From: Actinomycetospora lutea | GTDB lineage: Bacteria > Actinomycetota > Actinomycetes > Mycobacteriales > Pseudonocardiaceae | NCBI RefSeq assembly: GCF_028737205.1 | Contig: NZ_JAQZAL010000017.1 | Location: 93,307-157,306 of the forward strand | Reading direction: 5' to 3' | DNA: 64,000 nt | Shown: positions 36,572 through 49,296 of the stretch, piece after piece | Layout of the letters: every line of letters begins with the position of its first letter | How positions within the stretch are numbered: position 1 is the first letter of the stretch | Notes under the pieces: generated by a model | Seen by the model: only the letters and a program-made list of their open reading frames with translations | What the model was told of the DNA's origin: nothing | Databases searched by the model: none | Program-made: the position numbers and the translations under genes

Positions 36572-36577
36572 ACGCTA
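36572..36577 (-). promoter_or_regulatory. -10 box (TAGCGT) of the TIGR03086 gene, leaderless type
   Basis: The minus-strand TAGCGT is followed by 7 nt and GTG 36564. It decides the start against a longer frame that begins at the ATG at 36600. Confidence 0.5.
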
Positions 36578-36614
36578 GCCACACCGGCGGCCCGGGTCAT
36601 GGAGGAACGCGACA

Positions 36615-37379
36615 GTGCCGGAGCGGGATCCGCGCGAGCTGGGCGGGCACTGGCGCACCGCCCAGCGGATCGCCGTGCACGAGCCGGACGCCGACCTCGC
36701 GCCGTGGGTCGAGCGGCTCTGGACCGCGTCCTGGGACTACGCCGAGCCCTACCGCCAGAAGATCGTGCCGTTGCCGCAGGTGCACGTGTCGGTGATCGGC
36801 GAGGGCGCGCCCCGCGTCGTCGGGCCCCGGAGCCGGCACATGGTCCGCGAGCTGGTCGGGCGCAGCTCGGTGGTCGGGGCCGCGTTCCGGCCCGGGGTGT
36901 TCCGGGCGCTGGCCGGGGCGCCGGTCAGCGGCCTGGTCGACCGGGAGCTCGACGCCGCGGACGTCCCGGGCCTCGCGGGCGGGCCGCCCCACGACGGCGA
37001 CCTCGCCGCCTGGCTGCGGGCGCGCCTGCCGTCCGGCGGCCCGTCCCGCGCCGCGCGGCAGGCCGGCGAGCTCGTCGCGGCGATCGCCGCCGACCCGACG
37101 ATCGCCCGGGTCGACCGGCTCGCCGCGTCCGCGGGGCTGGGCATGCGCACCGTCCAGCGCCTCTTCCACGAGCACGTCGGCCTCGGCCCGAAGTGGGTCA
37201 TCCGGCGCCACCGGTTGCAGGAGGTGGTCGTGCGGCTCGAGGCCGGCGGGCGGGTCGACTGGGCGGACCTGGCGGCGACGCTGGGCTACGCCGACCAGGG
37301 GCACCTCTCGCGCGACTTCGCGGACCTGTTCGGCGAGCCGCCCACCTGGTACGCCCGGCGCTACCCGGCGGACGGCTGA
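36615..37379 (+). CDS. AraC-family transcriptional regulator
   Basis: The 254-residue protein has an N-terminal sensor of the DUF6597 type (LAPWVERLWTASWDY ... GAAFRPGVFRALAGAPVSGLVDREL). The C-terminal AraC double helix-turn-helix covers residues ~165-250: ARVDRLAASAGLGMRTVQRLFHEHVGLGPKWVIRRHRLQEVV and DWADLAATLGYADQGHLSRDFADLFGEPPTWY. The ligand and targets are unknown; the divergent DinB-like gene is a natural candidate target. GTG 36615 precedes a normal N-terminus. uvrA follows on the same strand 191 bp downstream. Confidence 0.9.
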   Translation: MPERDPRELGGHWRTAQRIAVHEPDADLAPWVERLWTASWDYAEPYRQKIVPLPQVHVSVIGEGAPRVVGPRSRHMVRELVGRSSVVGAAFRPGVFRALAGAPVSGLVDRELDAADVPGLAGGPPHDGDLAAWLRARLPSGGPSRAARQAGELVAAIAADPTIARVDRLAASAGLGMRTVQRLFHEHVGLGPKWVIRRHRLQEVVVRLEAGGRVDWADLAATLGYADQGHLSRDFADLFGEPPTWYARRYPADG

Positions 37380-37465
37380 CACGCACGGCGCAACCGGTCG
37401 TCGCCCCGCAGGCCCGATCTGTCGCGCGGGACCGAGGCCGGACGGCCGTTGTCGAGGGTCGCTCC

Positions 37466-37471
37466 TAGCAT
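37466..37471 (+). promoter_or_regulatory. Candidate -10 (TAGCAT) for uvrA
   Basis: TAGCAT lies about 100 nt before the uvrA GTG. No LexA-type box (GAAC ... GTTC) was seen in 37380-37570. Confidence 0.4.
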
Positions 37472-37570
37472 GGAGGGACCGGGGGAAGAGACATCCAGCC
37501 CGAAATATCTCCGTGGGGCGGGCGTGTTGACACCCCGGCAGGTCCTGCCCCGAGCCTGGAGGCCCCGCAC

Positions 37571-40471
<2,901 letters not shown>

Positions 40472-40474
40472 CCC

Positions 40475-40490
40475 CGGCGGGTGCCCGCCG
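40475..40490 (+). terminator. GC hairpin after uvrA
   Basis: CGGCGGG and CCCGCCG form a 7-bp stem 3 nt after the uvrA stop; the central TG plus an opened pair would be the loop. There is no T-tract, which is common for actinomycete terminators. Confidence 0.4.
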
Positions 40491-40514
40491 TCCGGGAACA
40501 CCGCAGCGCAGTGG

Positions 40515-40520
40515 TACGTT
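40515..40520 (+). promoter_or_regulatory. Candidate -10 (TACGTT) of infC-rpmI-rplT
   Basis: TACGTT is the clearest TANNNT box in the 315-bp uvrA-infC gap and would give a leader of about 260 nt before the infC start. Confidence 0.45.
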
Positions 40521-40526
40521 GTGCCG

Positions 40527-40786
40527 TGAGCGACCAGCTCGGTGGGTGCTCCGCGTCCACCGAGCGGCAAGTGGAGCCCCGGCTCCCACCCGTCCACCGC
40601 ACAGGTGAGCGGGTCCCGGTCCGGTAGCCGCGGCACGCGAGTGCGGTGGCTACGGCGTCTCCCCGCCGGGTGACGTGGATCGGTCGACCGTGGGCCCTGC
40701 CGCCACCTCGCGTGGCGCGGGGCCCGACGTTCATCGGGGCTCCTCGAACCGGGTCGCACGGACTGTCACGGACCCGAGGAGAGCTC
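40527..40786 (+). ncRNA. Structured 5' leader of infC
   Basis: The leader holds no gene but three strong hairpins. Hairpin 1 is GCTCGGTGG / CCACCGAGC (40537-40565, 9-bp stem). Hairpin 2 is GTAGCC-gcg-GCAC, loop GCGA, GTGC-ggt-GGCTAC (40624-40653), with a GNRA tetraloop. Hairpin 3 is GGGCCC ... CGCCAC, loop CTCGC, GTGGCG ... GGGCCC (40692-40725). Leaders of this operon are regulatory in other bacteria (L20 or IF3 control). Whether this one is an L20 target is not known. Confidence 0.5.
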
Positions 40787-41362
40787 ATCAGCACAGAGAC
40801 CCGCATCAACGAGCGCATCCGCGTTCCCGAGGTGCGACTGGTCGGCCCCAACGGGGAGCAGGTGGGGATCGTCCGCATCGAGGACGCCCTGCGCCTGGCC
40901 CGCGAGGCCGACCTCGACCTGGTCGAGGTGGCCGCCCAGGCCCGCCCGCCGGTCTGCAAGCTCATGGACTACGGCAAGTTCAAGTACGAGAGCGCGCAGA
41001 AGGCCCGCGAGTCGCGGCGCAACCAGCAGCAGACGGTGATCAAGGAGCAGAAGCTCCGGCCGAAGATCGACCCGCACGACTACGAGACGAAGAAGGGTCA
41101 CGTGACCCGCTTCCTTGGGCAGGGTCACAAGGTCAAGGTCACCATCATGTTCCGCGGTCGCGAGCAGTCGCGCCCGGAGCTGGGCTTCCGCCTCCTGCAG
41201 CGCCTCGCCGAGGACGTCGGTGAGCTCGGCTACGTCGAGGCGACGCCGAAGCAGGACGGCCGGAACATGACCATGGTCCTGGCGCCGAACAAGAAGCCGC
41301 AGAAGGCCCCGCGCTCCCAGCAGGAAGCGCAGCAGGAGCCGGCCCCCGAGCCGGCGGGCTGA
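40787..41362 (+). CDS. infC: Translation initiation factor IF-3 (ATC start)
   Basis: IF-3 keeps the 30S subunit free and checks the start codon. The homology begins exactly at ATC 40787, read as [26 protein letters not shown] lies 3 nt upstream. No ATG or GTG is near, and the upstream in-frame ATG at 40646 would add ~47 unconserved residues through the hairpin leader. The 191-residue product has both IF-3 domains ([12 protein letters not shown] and [22 protein letters not shown]) and a Pro/Gln-rich tail. Rare starts in infC allow IF-3 to limit its own synthesis, as known in E. coli. Confidence 0.93.
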   Translation: MSTETRINERIRVPEVRLVGPNGEQVGIVRIEDALRLAREADLDLVEVAAQARPPVCKLMDYGKFKYESAQKARESRRNQQQTVIKEQKLRPKIDPHDYETKKGHVTRFLGQGHKVKVTIMFRGREQSRPELGFRLLQRLAEDVGELGYVEATPKQDGRNMTMVLAPNKKPQKAPRSQQEAQQEPAPEPAG

Positions 41363-41373
41363 CACCCGCACGA

Positions 41374-41409
41374 CCGGCCGCACCCACCCCCCGGGGTGGG
41401 CGCGGCCGG
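41374..41409 (+). terminator. Strong terminator-like hairpin between infC and rpmI
   Basis: CCGGCCGC-a-CCCACCCC, loop CC, GGGGTGGG-c-GCGGCCGG gives two 8-bp helices split by one mismatch. It starts 11 nt after the infC stop. Its stability suggests termination or attenuation inside the operon. Confidence 0.6.
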
Positions 41410-41424
41410 GTTCCCGGGCGCCCG

Positions 41425-41430
41425 TACCGT
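41425..41430 (+). promoter_or_regulatory. Candidate internal -10 (TACCGT) for rpmI-rplT
   Basis: TACCGT lies 15 nt after the hairpin at 41374 and 113 nt before rpmI. It could restart transcription of the two ribosomal genes. Confidence 0.4.
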
Positions 41431-41471
41431 CCTTCGTCAGAGGGGCGGGGCGGACGTCGACCACCCCGGCA

Positions 41472-41499
41472 GGAGACGGAGCGCAGCGGAGCTCGGCCA
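41472..41499 (+). repeat. Possible degenerate third copy of the 48-bp repeat
   Basis: GGAGACGGAGCG then CAGCGGAGCTCGGCC matches the two ends of copy A (21669) with about 16 bases missing between. It is in the rpmI leader. The similarity is suggestive only. Confidence 0.35.
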
Positions 41500-41543
41500 C
41501 CGACTCCGGAGCACCCGATCCGCACGAGGAGCAAGGACAGGAC

Positions 41544-41741
41544 ATGCCGAAGAACAAGACGCACAGCGGCGCCAAGAAGCGCATCAAGGTGACCGGCACC
41601 GGCAAGCTGCTGCGCGAGAAGGCGGGCAAGCGCCACCTGCTGGAGAAGAAGTCCAGCCACAAGACCCGCGCGCTCTCCGGCAACGACGAGGTCGCGCCGC
41701 AGGACGCGAACCGCATGCGCCGCCTGCTCGGCGGGCGCTGA
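41544..41741 (+). CDS. rpmI: Ribosomal protein bL35
   Basis: The 65-residue protein is a complete L35 of the large subunit: [20 protein letters not shown] then [39 protein letters not shown] 41544 follows GAGGAGCAAGG. rplT starts 73 bp downstream, keeping the conserved infC-rpmI-rplT order. Confidence 0.97.
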   Translation: MPKNKTHSGAKKRIKVTGTGKLLREKAGKRHLLEKKSSHKTRALSGNDEVAPQDANRMRRLLGGR

Positions 41742-41814
41742 GCACCCTCACGCCCGCCCGACCCACCCCGGACGGATCACCTCCGCTCCCTGATCAGATC
41801 GAAGGCAGGACCAC

Positions 41815-42266
41815 GTGGCACGCGTGAAGCGCGCGGTCAACGCGCAGAAGAAGCGTCGCACCACCCTGGAGATGGCCAGCGGCTACCGCGGTCAGCGCTC
41901 CCGGCTCTACCGCAAGGCCAAGGAGCAGACGCTCCACTCGCTGACCTACGCCTACCGCGACCGCAAGCAGCGCAAGGGCGACTTCCGGCAGCTCTGGATC
42001 ACCCGCATCAACGCCGCGGCGCGCTCCAACGACATGACCTACAACCGGTTCATGCAGGGCCTCAAGCTCGCGGGCGTCGAGGTCGACCGCAAGAACCTCG
42101 CGGAGATCGCCGTGTCCGACCCGGCGGCGTTCACCGCGCTCGTCGAGGTCGCCCGTGCGGCGGTCCCCGCCGACAAGAACGGCTCGGACAAGAACGGCTC
42201 GGACAAGAGCGGCTCGGACAAGAACGGCTCGGGCAAGAACGCCTCGGGCAAGAACGAGGACGCCGC

Positions 42267-42270
<4 letters not shown>
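41815..42270 (+). CDS. rplT: Ribosomal protein bL20 with repetitive C-terminal tail
   Basis: Residues 1-118 are a normal L20: [62 protein letters not shown] and [26 protein letters not shown]20 is an early assembly protein of the 50S subunit and a translational repressor of its own operon in other bacteria. The remaining ~30 residues ([30 protein letters not shown]) are a tandem repeat not found in typical L20 of 118-130 residues. GTG 41815 gives M-A-R-V-K. The stop overlaps the next gene's likely start. Confidence 0.96.
42172..42261 (+). repeat. 15-bp tandem repeat in rplT (six units)
   Basis: Six in-frame units of about GACAAGAACGGCTCG encode the D-K-N-G-S tail of L20. Units 1, 2 and 4 are identical; the last two diverge. 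Copy number could vary between strains without frameshift. Confidence 0.9.
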
Positions 42271-44242
<1,972 letters not shown>

Positions 44243-44286
44243 CCGACGCCCGTCCCGTATCCCGCTCCAGAAAGGCCCGGTCAGCC

Positions 44287-46821
44287 GTGCGCGTCCCCGT
44301 CTCGTGGCTCCTCGAGCACGTCGACCTGCCCTCCGAGGAGCCGTCCGCCGACGCCGTCGGTGAGGCGCTCATCCGGGTGGGTCTCGAGGTCGAGGACGTC
44401 GTCGCCGTCCCGACCACCACCGGCCCGCTCGTCGTCGGCCGCGTCGCGAGCGTCGAGGAGCTCACCGAGTTCAAGAAGCCGATCCGGTACTGCCGGGTCG
44501 ACGTGGGCGCGGAGCACAACGACGCCGAGGGCGAGGGCGCGGGCACCCGGGGCATCGTCTGCGGCGCCACCAACTTCGCCGAGGGTGACCTCGTCGTCGT
44601 GGCCCTGCCCGGCGTGGTGCTGCCCGGCGACTTCGCGATCGCCGCGCGCACGACCTACGGCCACGTCTCCGACGGCATGATCTGCGCCCTCGACGAGCTC
44701 GGCCTCGGCGACGACCACAGCGGCATCCTCGTGCTGCCGCCCGGCACGGCCGACCCCGGCGACGACGCCGCGGAGCTGCTCGGGCTGGGCGACGCGGTGC
44801 TCGACATCGCCGTCACACCCGACCGCGGCTACTGCCTCTCCGTGCGCGGCCTGGCCCGCGAGCTCGCCGGCGCCCTCGACGCGCCGTACGGCGACCCGGC
44901 GCTCCTGGGCCACGACCTGCCCGCCGCGGACGGGGACGCCTGGCCGGTCCGGCTCGACCCGTCGTCGCAGTGCCGGCGCTTCGTCGCCCGGCGCGTCACC
45001 GGCCTCGACCCGACCGCGCCCTCGCCGTGGTGGCTGCGCCGCCGGCTGCTGCTCTGCGGGGTCCGCCCGATCTCCCTGGCCGTCGACGTCACGAACTACG
45101 TGATGCTCGAGCTGGGCCAGCCGATGCACGCCTACGACGCCGCCACGGTGACCGGCGACGTCGTCGTCCGGCGCGCCGCCGCCGACGAGAAGATCACGAC
45201 GCTGGACGACGCCCAGCGCGCCCTCGACGTCGACGACGTCGTCGTCACCGACGACTCCGGGCCGATCGGGCTCGCGGGCGTGATGGGCGGCGCGAGCACG
45301 GAGGTCGGCGCCGGGACCTCGGACGTCCTGCTCGAGGCCGCCACGTGGGACGCGCCGTCGGTGGCCCGCGCGGCGCGCCGCCACCGCCTGCCCAGCGAGG
45401 CCGCCCGCCGCTTCGAGCGCGAGGTCGACCCCGCGGTCGCGCGCGCCGCCACCGACCGCGCCGCCTGGCTGCTCGCCAACTACGGCGGGGCGACGGTGGC
45501 GCCGGGCGTCACCGACGAGGGCCCCTTCTCCGATCCGGTGCCCGCTCCCGAGCCCGTCGTCATGGCGCTCGACCTGCCCGACCGCGTGGCCGGCACGCGC
45601 TACGAGCGCGGGGCCGTGGTGCGCCGGCTCTCGCAGATCGGGTGCGCGGTCGAGGTCGCCGGCGCCGACCCGGGCGACGGCGGCGGCGCCGGCCTGCGGG
45701 CCGTGCCCCCGACCTGGCGCCCCGACCTCACGCGCCCGGCCGACCTCGTCGAGGAGGTCCTGCGGCTCGAGGGCTACGCCGGCATCCCGTCGGAGCTGCC
45801 CGCCGCACATCCGGGCACCGGCCTCACGCTGGCCCAGCGCCGGCGCCGTCAGGTGTCGCGGGCCCTCGCCGACGCCGGCTACGACGAGGTGCTCCCCTCG
45901 CCGTTCGTCGCGCCCGCGGTGTTCGACGCGTTCGGCCTCGACGCCGACGACGACCGCCGCCACGCCCTGCGCCTGGCGAACCCGCTCGACGCCGACCGGT
46001 CGCTGATGGCCACCACGCTGCTGCCGGGCCTGCTCGACGCGGTGGTCCGCAACGTCTCGCGCGGGCTGCGCGACCTCGCGCTCTACCAGGTCGGGCAGGT
46101 GGTGCGCCCCGGTGCGGGCGACCCGCCCGCGGCGCCCGTGCTGCCCGTGGACGCCCGCCCCGACGACGCCGCGATCGCCTCGGTGCTCGCGGGCCTGCCC
46201 GCCCAGCCGCTGCGGGTCGGTGCGGTGCTCGCCGGCGCGTGGGAGCGCGCGGGCTGGTGGGGACCCGGGCGGCCTGCCGACTGGGCCGACGCGATCGAGG
46301 CCGCCCGCGTGGTGGGCCGCGTGTACGGCGCGGAGCTCACGGTGTCCGCCGACGTGCACGCGCCCTGGCACCCGGGGCGCTGCGCGGCGCTGCGGTACGG
46401 CGACACGCTGGTCGGCCACGCGGGCGAGCTGCACCCGAAGGTCCTCGAGGCCCTCGGCCTGCCCGCGCGGACCTGCGCCATGGAGGTCGAGCTCGACCGG
46501 CTCCCGCTCGCCGAGGACCGCCCGGTGCCCGCCGTGTCGTCGTTCCCGCCGGTGCTGCTCGACGTGGCCCTGGTGCTCGACGAGACCGTGCCCGCCGCCT
46601 CGGTGGTCTCCGCGCTGCGCGACGGCGGCGGCGACCTCGTCGAGGACGTGCGCCTGTTCGACGTCTACGCCGGCCCGCAGGTGGGCGAGGGCAAGCGCTC
46701 GCTCGCCTTCGCCCTGCGCCTGCGCGCCCCCGACCGCACGCTCACCCTCGAGGAGGCGTCCGCCCGGCGGGACGCGGCCGTCGAGACGGCCTCCGAGCGG
46801 GTCGGCGCGCGGCTGCGCTAA
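44287..46821 (+). CDS. pheT: Phenylalanyl-tRNA synthetase beta subunit
   Basis: The 844-residue beta subunit edits mischarged Tyr and binds tRNA. Domains appear in order: an N-terminal B1 segment (RVPVSWLLEHVDLP), EMAP/tRNA-binding region (PLVVGRVASVEELT ... VCGATNFAEGD), the B3/B4 editing module (RFVARRVTGLDP ... LAVDVTNYVMLELGQPMHAYDA), B5 (DVLLEAATWDAPSVARAARRHRLPSEAARRFEREVDP), class II-like core (YDEVLPSPFVAP) and the C-terminal FDX-ACB domain (VSSFPPVLLDVALVLDETVPA). GTG 44287 fits the standard start. It converges with a TetR gene, overlapping by 3 nt. Confidence 0.96.
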   Translation: MRVPVSWLLEHVDLPSEEPSADAVGEALIRVGLEVEDVVAVPTTTGPLVVGRVASVEELTEFKKPIRYCRVDVGAEHNDAEGEGAGTRGIVCGATNFAEGDLVVVALPGVVLPGDFAIAARTTYGHVSDGMICALDELGLGDDHSGILVLPPGTADPGDDAAELLGLGDAVLDIAVTPDRGYCLSVRGLARELAGALDAPYGDPALLGHDLPAADGDAWPVRLDPSSQCRRFVARRVTGLDPTAPSPWWLRRRLLLCGVRPISLAVDVTNYVMLELGQPMHAYDAATVTGDVVVRRAAADEKITTLDDAQRALDVDDVVVTDDSGPIGLAGVMGGASTEVGAGTSDVLLEAATWDAPSVARAARRHRLPSEAARRFEREVDPAVARAATDRAAWLLANYGGATVAPGVTDEGPFSDPVPAPEPVVMALDLPDRVAGTRYERGAVVRRLSQIGCAVEVAGADPGDGGGAGLRAVPPTWRPDLTRPADLVEEVLRLEGYAGIPSELPAAHPGTGLTLAQRRRRQVSRALADAGYDEVLPSPFVAPAVFDAFGLDADDDRRHALRLANPLDADRSLMATTLLPGLLDAVVRNVSRGLRDLALYQVGQVVRPGAGDPPAAPVLPVDARPDDAAIASVLAGLPAQPLRVGAVLAGAWERAGWWGPGRPADWADAIEAARVVGRVYGAELTVSADVHAPWHPGRCAALRYGDTLVGHAGELHPKVLEALGLPARTCAMEVELDRLPLAEDRPVPAVSSFPPVLLDVALVLDETVPAASVVSALRDGGGDLVEDVRLFDVYAGPQVGEGKRSLAFALRLRAPDRTLTLEEASARRDAAVETASERVGARLR

Positions 46822-47363
46822 CCCACCGCGCCGCGGAGCAGCCAGTCCAGGGTGACCTCCAGGTCGGCGCGCAGCTCGGCCGTGCCCAGCGGCGCGTCGG
46901 CCGTCGCGAGCGCGGCGTAGCCCAGCGTGCTGACGATGAGGGCGCGGACCACCCGGCCCGCCGCCTCGTCGACGCCCAGACGGGCGAGCAGGACGACCAT
47001 CGCCTCGCCCAGCGCGCGGGCGTGCGGCCCGCGCGCACCCTGGCGCGCGAGGTAGAGCGGCACGAGGTCGGCGTGCCGCCCGAGCAGGTCGAACGTCGCC
47101 AGCATGGTCCCGCGCAGCCCGGCGACCGGGTCGGCGTCCGGCGCCGGGGGAGCGAGCGCGCCGAGCAGGTCGTCGAGCAGCGCGTCGACCAGGGCGTCCT
47201 TGTCCGTGACGTGGCTGTAGAGGGCGTTCGGGGCGACGCCGAGCTCGCCCGCGACCGAGCGCATCGAGAGCCCGGGCAGTCCGCGCTCGGCGAACACCGT
47301 CCTCGCCGCGGCGAGGACCGCGTCGTGGGTCAGTCCGGCACGCTGACCGGGGGTCCGGGACAT
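46818..47363 (-). CDS. TetR-family transcriptional regulator
   Basis: The 181-residue protein has the TetR_N helix-turn-helix (HDAVLAAARTVFAERGLPGLSMRSVAGELGVAPNALYSHVTDKDALVDALL) and a helical TetR_C part. ATG 47363 is chosen over a GTG 15 nt further out because TACAGT, a good -10, ends 6 nt before it. The gene is divergent from an alpha/beta hydrolase and the intergenic region carries paired operator-like repeats, so it should repress itself and the hydrolase. Its tail overlaps the end of pheT. Confidence 0.92.
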   Translation of the reverse strand: MSRTPGQRAGLTHDAVLAAARTVFAERGLPGLSMRSVAGELGVAPNALYSHVTDKDALVDALLDDLLGALAPPAPDADPVAGLRGTMLATFDLLGRHADLVPLYLARQGARGPHARALGEAMVVLLARLGVDEAAGRVVRALIVSTLGYAALATADAPLGTAELRADLEVTLDWLLRGAVG

Positions 47364-47368
47364 GGACG

Positions 47369-47406
47369 AACTGTACACCGTCCAGTATGCTGGACACCGT
47401 ACAGTT
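47369..47406. promoter_or_regulatory. Double operator between TetR and hydrolase genes
   Basis: Two near-identical 15-bp boxes, CTGTACACCGTCCAG (47371-47385) and CTGGACACCGTACAG (47390-47404), sit 19 bp apart. Together they form a larger inverted repeat with outer arms AACTGTAC and GTACAGTT. Box 1 covers the TetR -10 (TACAGT, minus strand 47375-47370). The plus-strand TATGCT (47386-47391) lies between the boxes and is the likely hydrolase -10. Confidence 0.7.
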
Positions 47407-47422
47407 GGTGAGAGGAGCTCCC

Positions 47423-48220
47423 ATGGCCGAGACCGGGACCGCAGCCGGTGTGCCCTTCCTCGTCGTGCCGCCGGAGGGCGGGCCGCGGGCCGACGCGCCG
47501 GTCGTCGTCGGCTGGCACCTCATGGACGCGCCGCGCAGCGAGGCGGCCTTCGCGGCGGCGCTGCCGCTGGCGGGCCTCGACGCCTGGCGCGTCTATCTCT
47601 GCCTGCCGAAGATGGGCGCGCGCCTGCCCGCGGGCGGCATGGACGAGCTCATGGCGCTCGGCTACGAGGACGCGGTCGTGCTCATGCACGGGCCGGTCAA
47701 CGCCGAGGCCGCCGACGAGTTCGACGGCGCGCTGACCGCCCTGCGCGAGCGGTTCGGGATCGAGGGTCCGCTCGGCCTGTTCGGGGGCTCGGCGGGGGCC
47801 GGGGTCGCGCTCGAGGTCACCACGCGCCGCGACGACGTCACGGCGCTCGTCGCCGTCAGCCCGCTCGTGCAGCTGCGGCCGGTGGTCGCGACGCTCGGCA
47901 AGCTCTTCGGGGTCGACTACCGGTGGGGCCCGGAGTCCGACGCGGTCGCCGACCGCATGGACTACGTCGCGCGGGTCGCCGAGCTCGGCACCACGCCGGT
48001 GCGCTTCGTCGTGGGTTCCGAGGACGAGCCCACCGCCTTCCTCGAGCCCACCCGGGAACTCGTGGCGGGCGCGCGCGGGCCGGCGGACCTCGTCGTGATC
48101 CAGGGGATGGGGCACGCGCTGGCCGAGGAGCCGGGCCTCGAGCCGGCGCCGCAGACGCCGCACGCCGCCGAGGTCGACGCCCACGCCGTCGCGTGGTTCC
48201 GGCAGCATCTGGGCGCATGA
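47423..48220 (+). CDS. Alpha/beta-hydrolase
   Basis: The 265-residue protein has the alpha/beta-hydrolase fold. The nucleophile elbow is GLFGGSAGAGVAL (Ser in G-x-S-x-G), an acidic residue is in FVVGSEDEPTAFLEP, and the catalytic His is in VIQGMGHALAEEPG. The N-terminus, PFLVVPPEGGPRADAPVVVGWHLM, is like small esterases or dienelactone-type hydrolases. ATG 47423 is chosen because AGAGGAG precedes it; an upstream ATG at 47387 lies inside the operator. It is probably induced by a compound that releases the divergent TetR, and may break that compound down. Confidence 0.85.
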   Translation: MAETGTAAGVPFLVVPPEGGPRADAPVVVGWHLMDAPRSEAAFAAALPLAGLDAWRVYLCLPKMGARLPAGGMDELMALGYEDAVVLMHGPVNAEAADEFDGALTALRERFGIEGPLGLFGGSAGAGVALEVTTRRDDVTALVAVSPLVQLRPVVATLGKLFGVDYRWGPESDAVADRMDYVARVAELGTTPVRFVVGSEDEPTAFLEPTRELVAGARGPADLVVIQGMGHALAEEPGLEPAPQTPHAAEVDAHAVAWFRQHLGA

Positions 48221-49296
48221 GCGGGCGACGGGTCTCCGAGGTCGGCCTGCTGCGGTTGGTATCGCTCGGGCTCGTCAGCCCGGACAGCGACGACGTCGCC
48301 GGGGTGGTCCGCCACCTCGGCGCCGTCCAGGCCCAGGACCTCCCCGGCGCGCTCACGTCGCTGGCCCTGCGGACGCGGAGCCGCTCGCGCGCGGCCGTGG
48401 TGGCGGCGTGCGACGCCGGCACGGTCGTGCGCAGCTGGCCGATGCGCGGGACGCTGCACTGCGTGCCGGCCGAGGACCTCGGCTGGATGCTCCCGCTCGG
48501 CACGGTGCGTCCACGGGTCCAGGCGGCGCGCCGCCGCGGCGAGCTGGGGCTCACCGACGCGGACGTCGAGCGGGCCGGCGAGCTGGCCCTCGGCGCCGTG
48601 CCGGCCACCCGCGAGGCGCTGTTCGCGGTCTGGGAGCGGGCGGGCCTCGATCCGGTGAAGGGTCGCGGCTACCACCTGCTCGGCGCGCTCGCGGCCGACG
48701 GGGTGCTGTGCTTCGGGCCCTTCGACCACGGAGACGACGCGGAGCGGGGCGCGACCACGGAGAAGCTCGAGCCCGTCATCGTCGACGTCGCGCGGTGGAT
48801 CCCCGCGCCCCGGCGGCTGGAGCGCGACGAGGCGCTGGGGGAGTGGGCGCGGCGGTACTTCCGCTCGCACGGCCCCGCGACGCGCGCCGACTTCGCGCGC
48901 TGGACGAACATCCCCGCCGCCGACGTCGACGTCGGCCTCGCGCTGGTCCGCCCCGAACTCGCGAGCCTGGACGTCGACGGCACCGACTACCTCATGGACC
49001 CGGCGGTGCCCGACCTCCTCGCGGCGCGCCGCCGGCAGGCCCTGGGCGTGCACCTGCTGCCCGGCTTCGACGAGTTCGTGCTCGGCTACGGCCGCCGCGA
49101 CGACGTCCTCGAGCCCGAGCACCTCGACCGGATCGTCCCCGGGGGCAACGGGGTGTTCCGGGCGACCGTCGTCCACCGCGGCCGGATCGTGGGGACGTGG
49201 GCGGCGCCCCGGGGTCGCCTGGAGGTCGCGCCGTTCGGCACCCTCGACGAGCGCACCGAGGCCGCGGTCGGGCGGGCGCACGCCCGGCTCCCCTGA
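48217..49296 (+). CDS. AlkZ-like winged-helix DNA-binding protein (HTH_42)
   Basis: The 359-residue protein is the all-winged-helix fold of the AlkZ/YcaQ group (HTH_42): LGAVQAQDLPGALTSLALRTRSR with the Q-A-Q motif, RSWPMRGTLHCVPAEDLGWML, GPATRADFARWTNIP, and LHLLPGFDEFVLGYGRRDDVLEP. Known members remove bulky alkylated bases or interstrand crosslinks, others have only DNA-binding roles. ATG 48217 overlaps the stop of the hydrolase gene, so the TetR operator would control it too. The pairing of hydrolase and putative glycosylase is compatible with defence against a DNA-reactive compound. Confidence 0.82.
   Translation: MSGRRVSEVGLLRLVSLGLVSPDSDDVAGVVRHLGAVQAQDLPGALTSLALRTRSRSRAAVVAACDAGTVVRSWPMRGTLHCVPAEDLGWMLPLGTVRPRVQAARRRGELGLTDADVERAGELALGAVPATREALFAVWERAGLDPVKGRGYHLLGALAADGVLCFGPFDHGDDAERGATTEKLEPVIVDVARWIPAPRRLERDEALGEWARRYFRSHGPATRADFARWTNIPAADVDVGLALVRPELASLDVDGTDYLMDPAVPDLLAARRRQALGVHLLPGFDEFVLGYGRRDDVLEPEHLDRIVPGGNGVFRATVVHRGRIVGTWAAPRGRLEVAPFGTLDERTEAAVGRAHARLP

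Noticed and set aside
40646..40648. ATG 40646 as start of IF-3
   Set aside because: The added residues are not conserved and lie in a hairpin leader.
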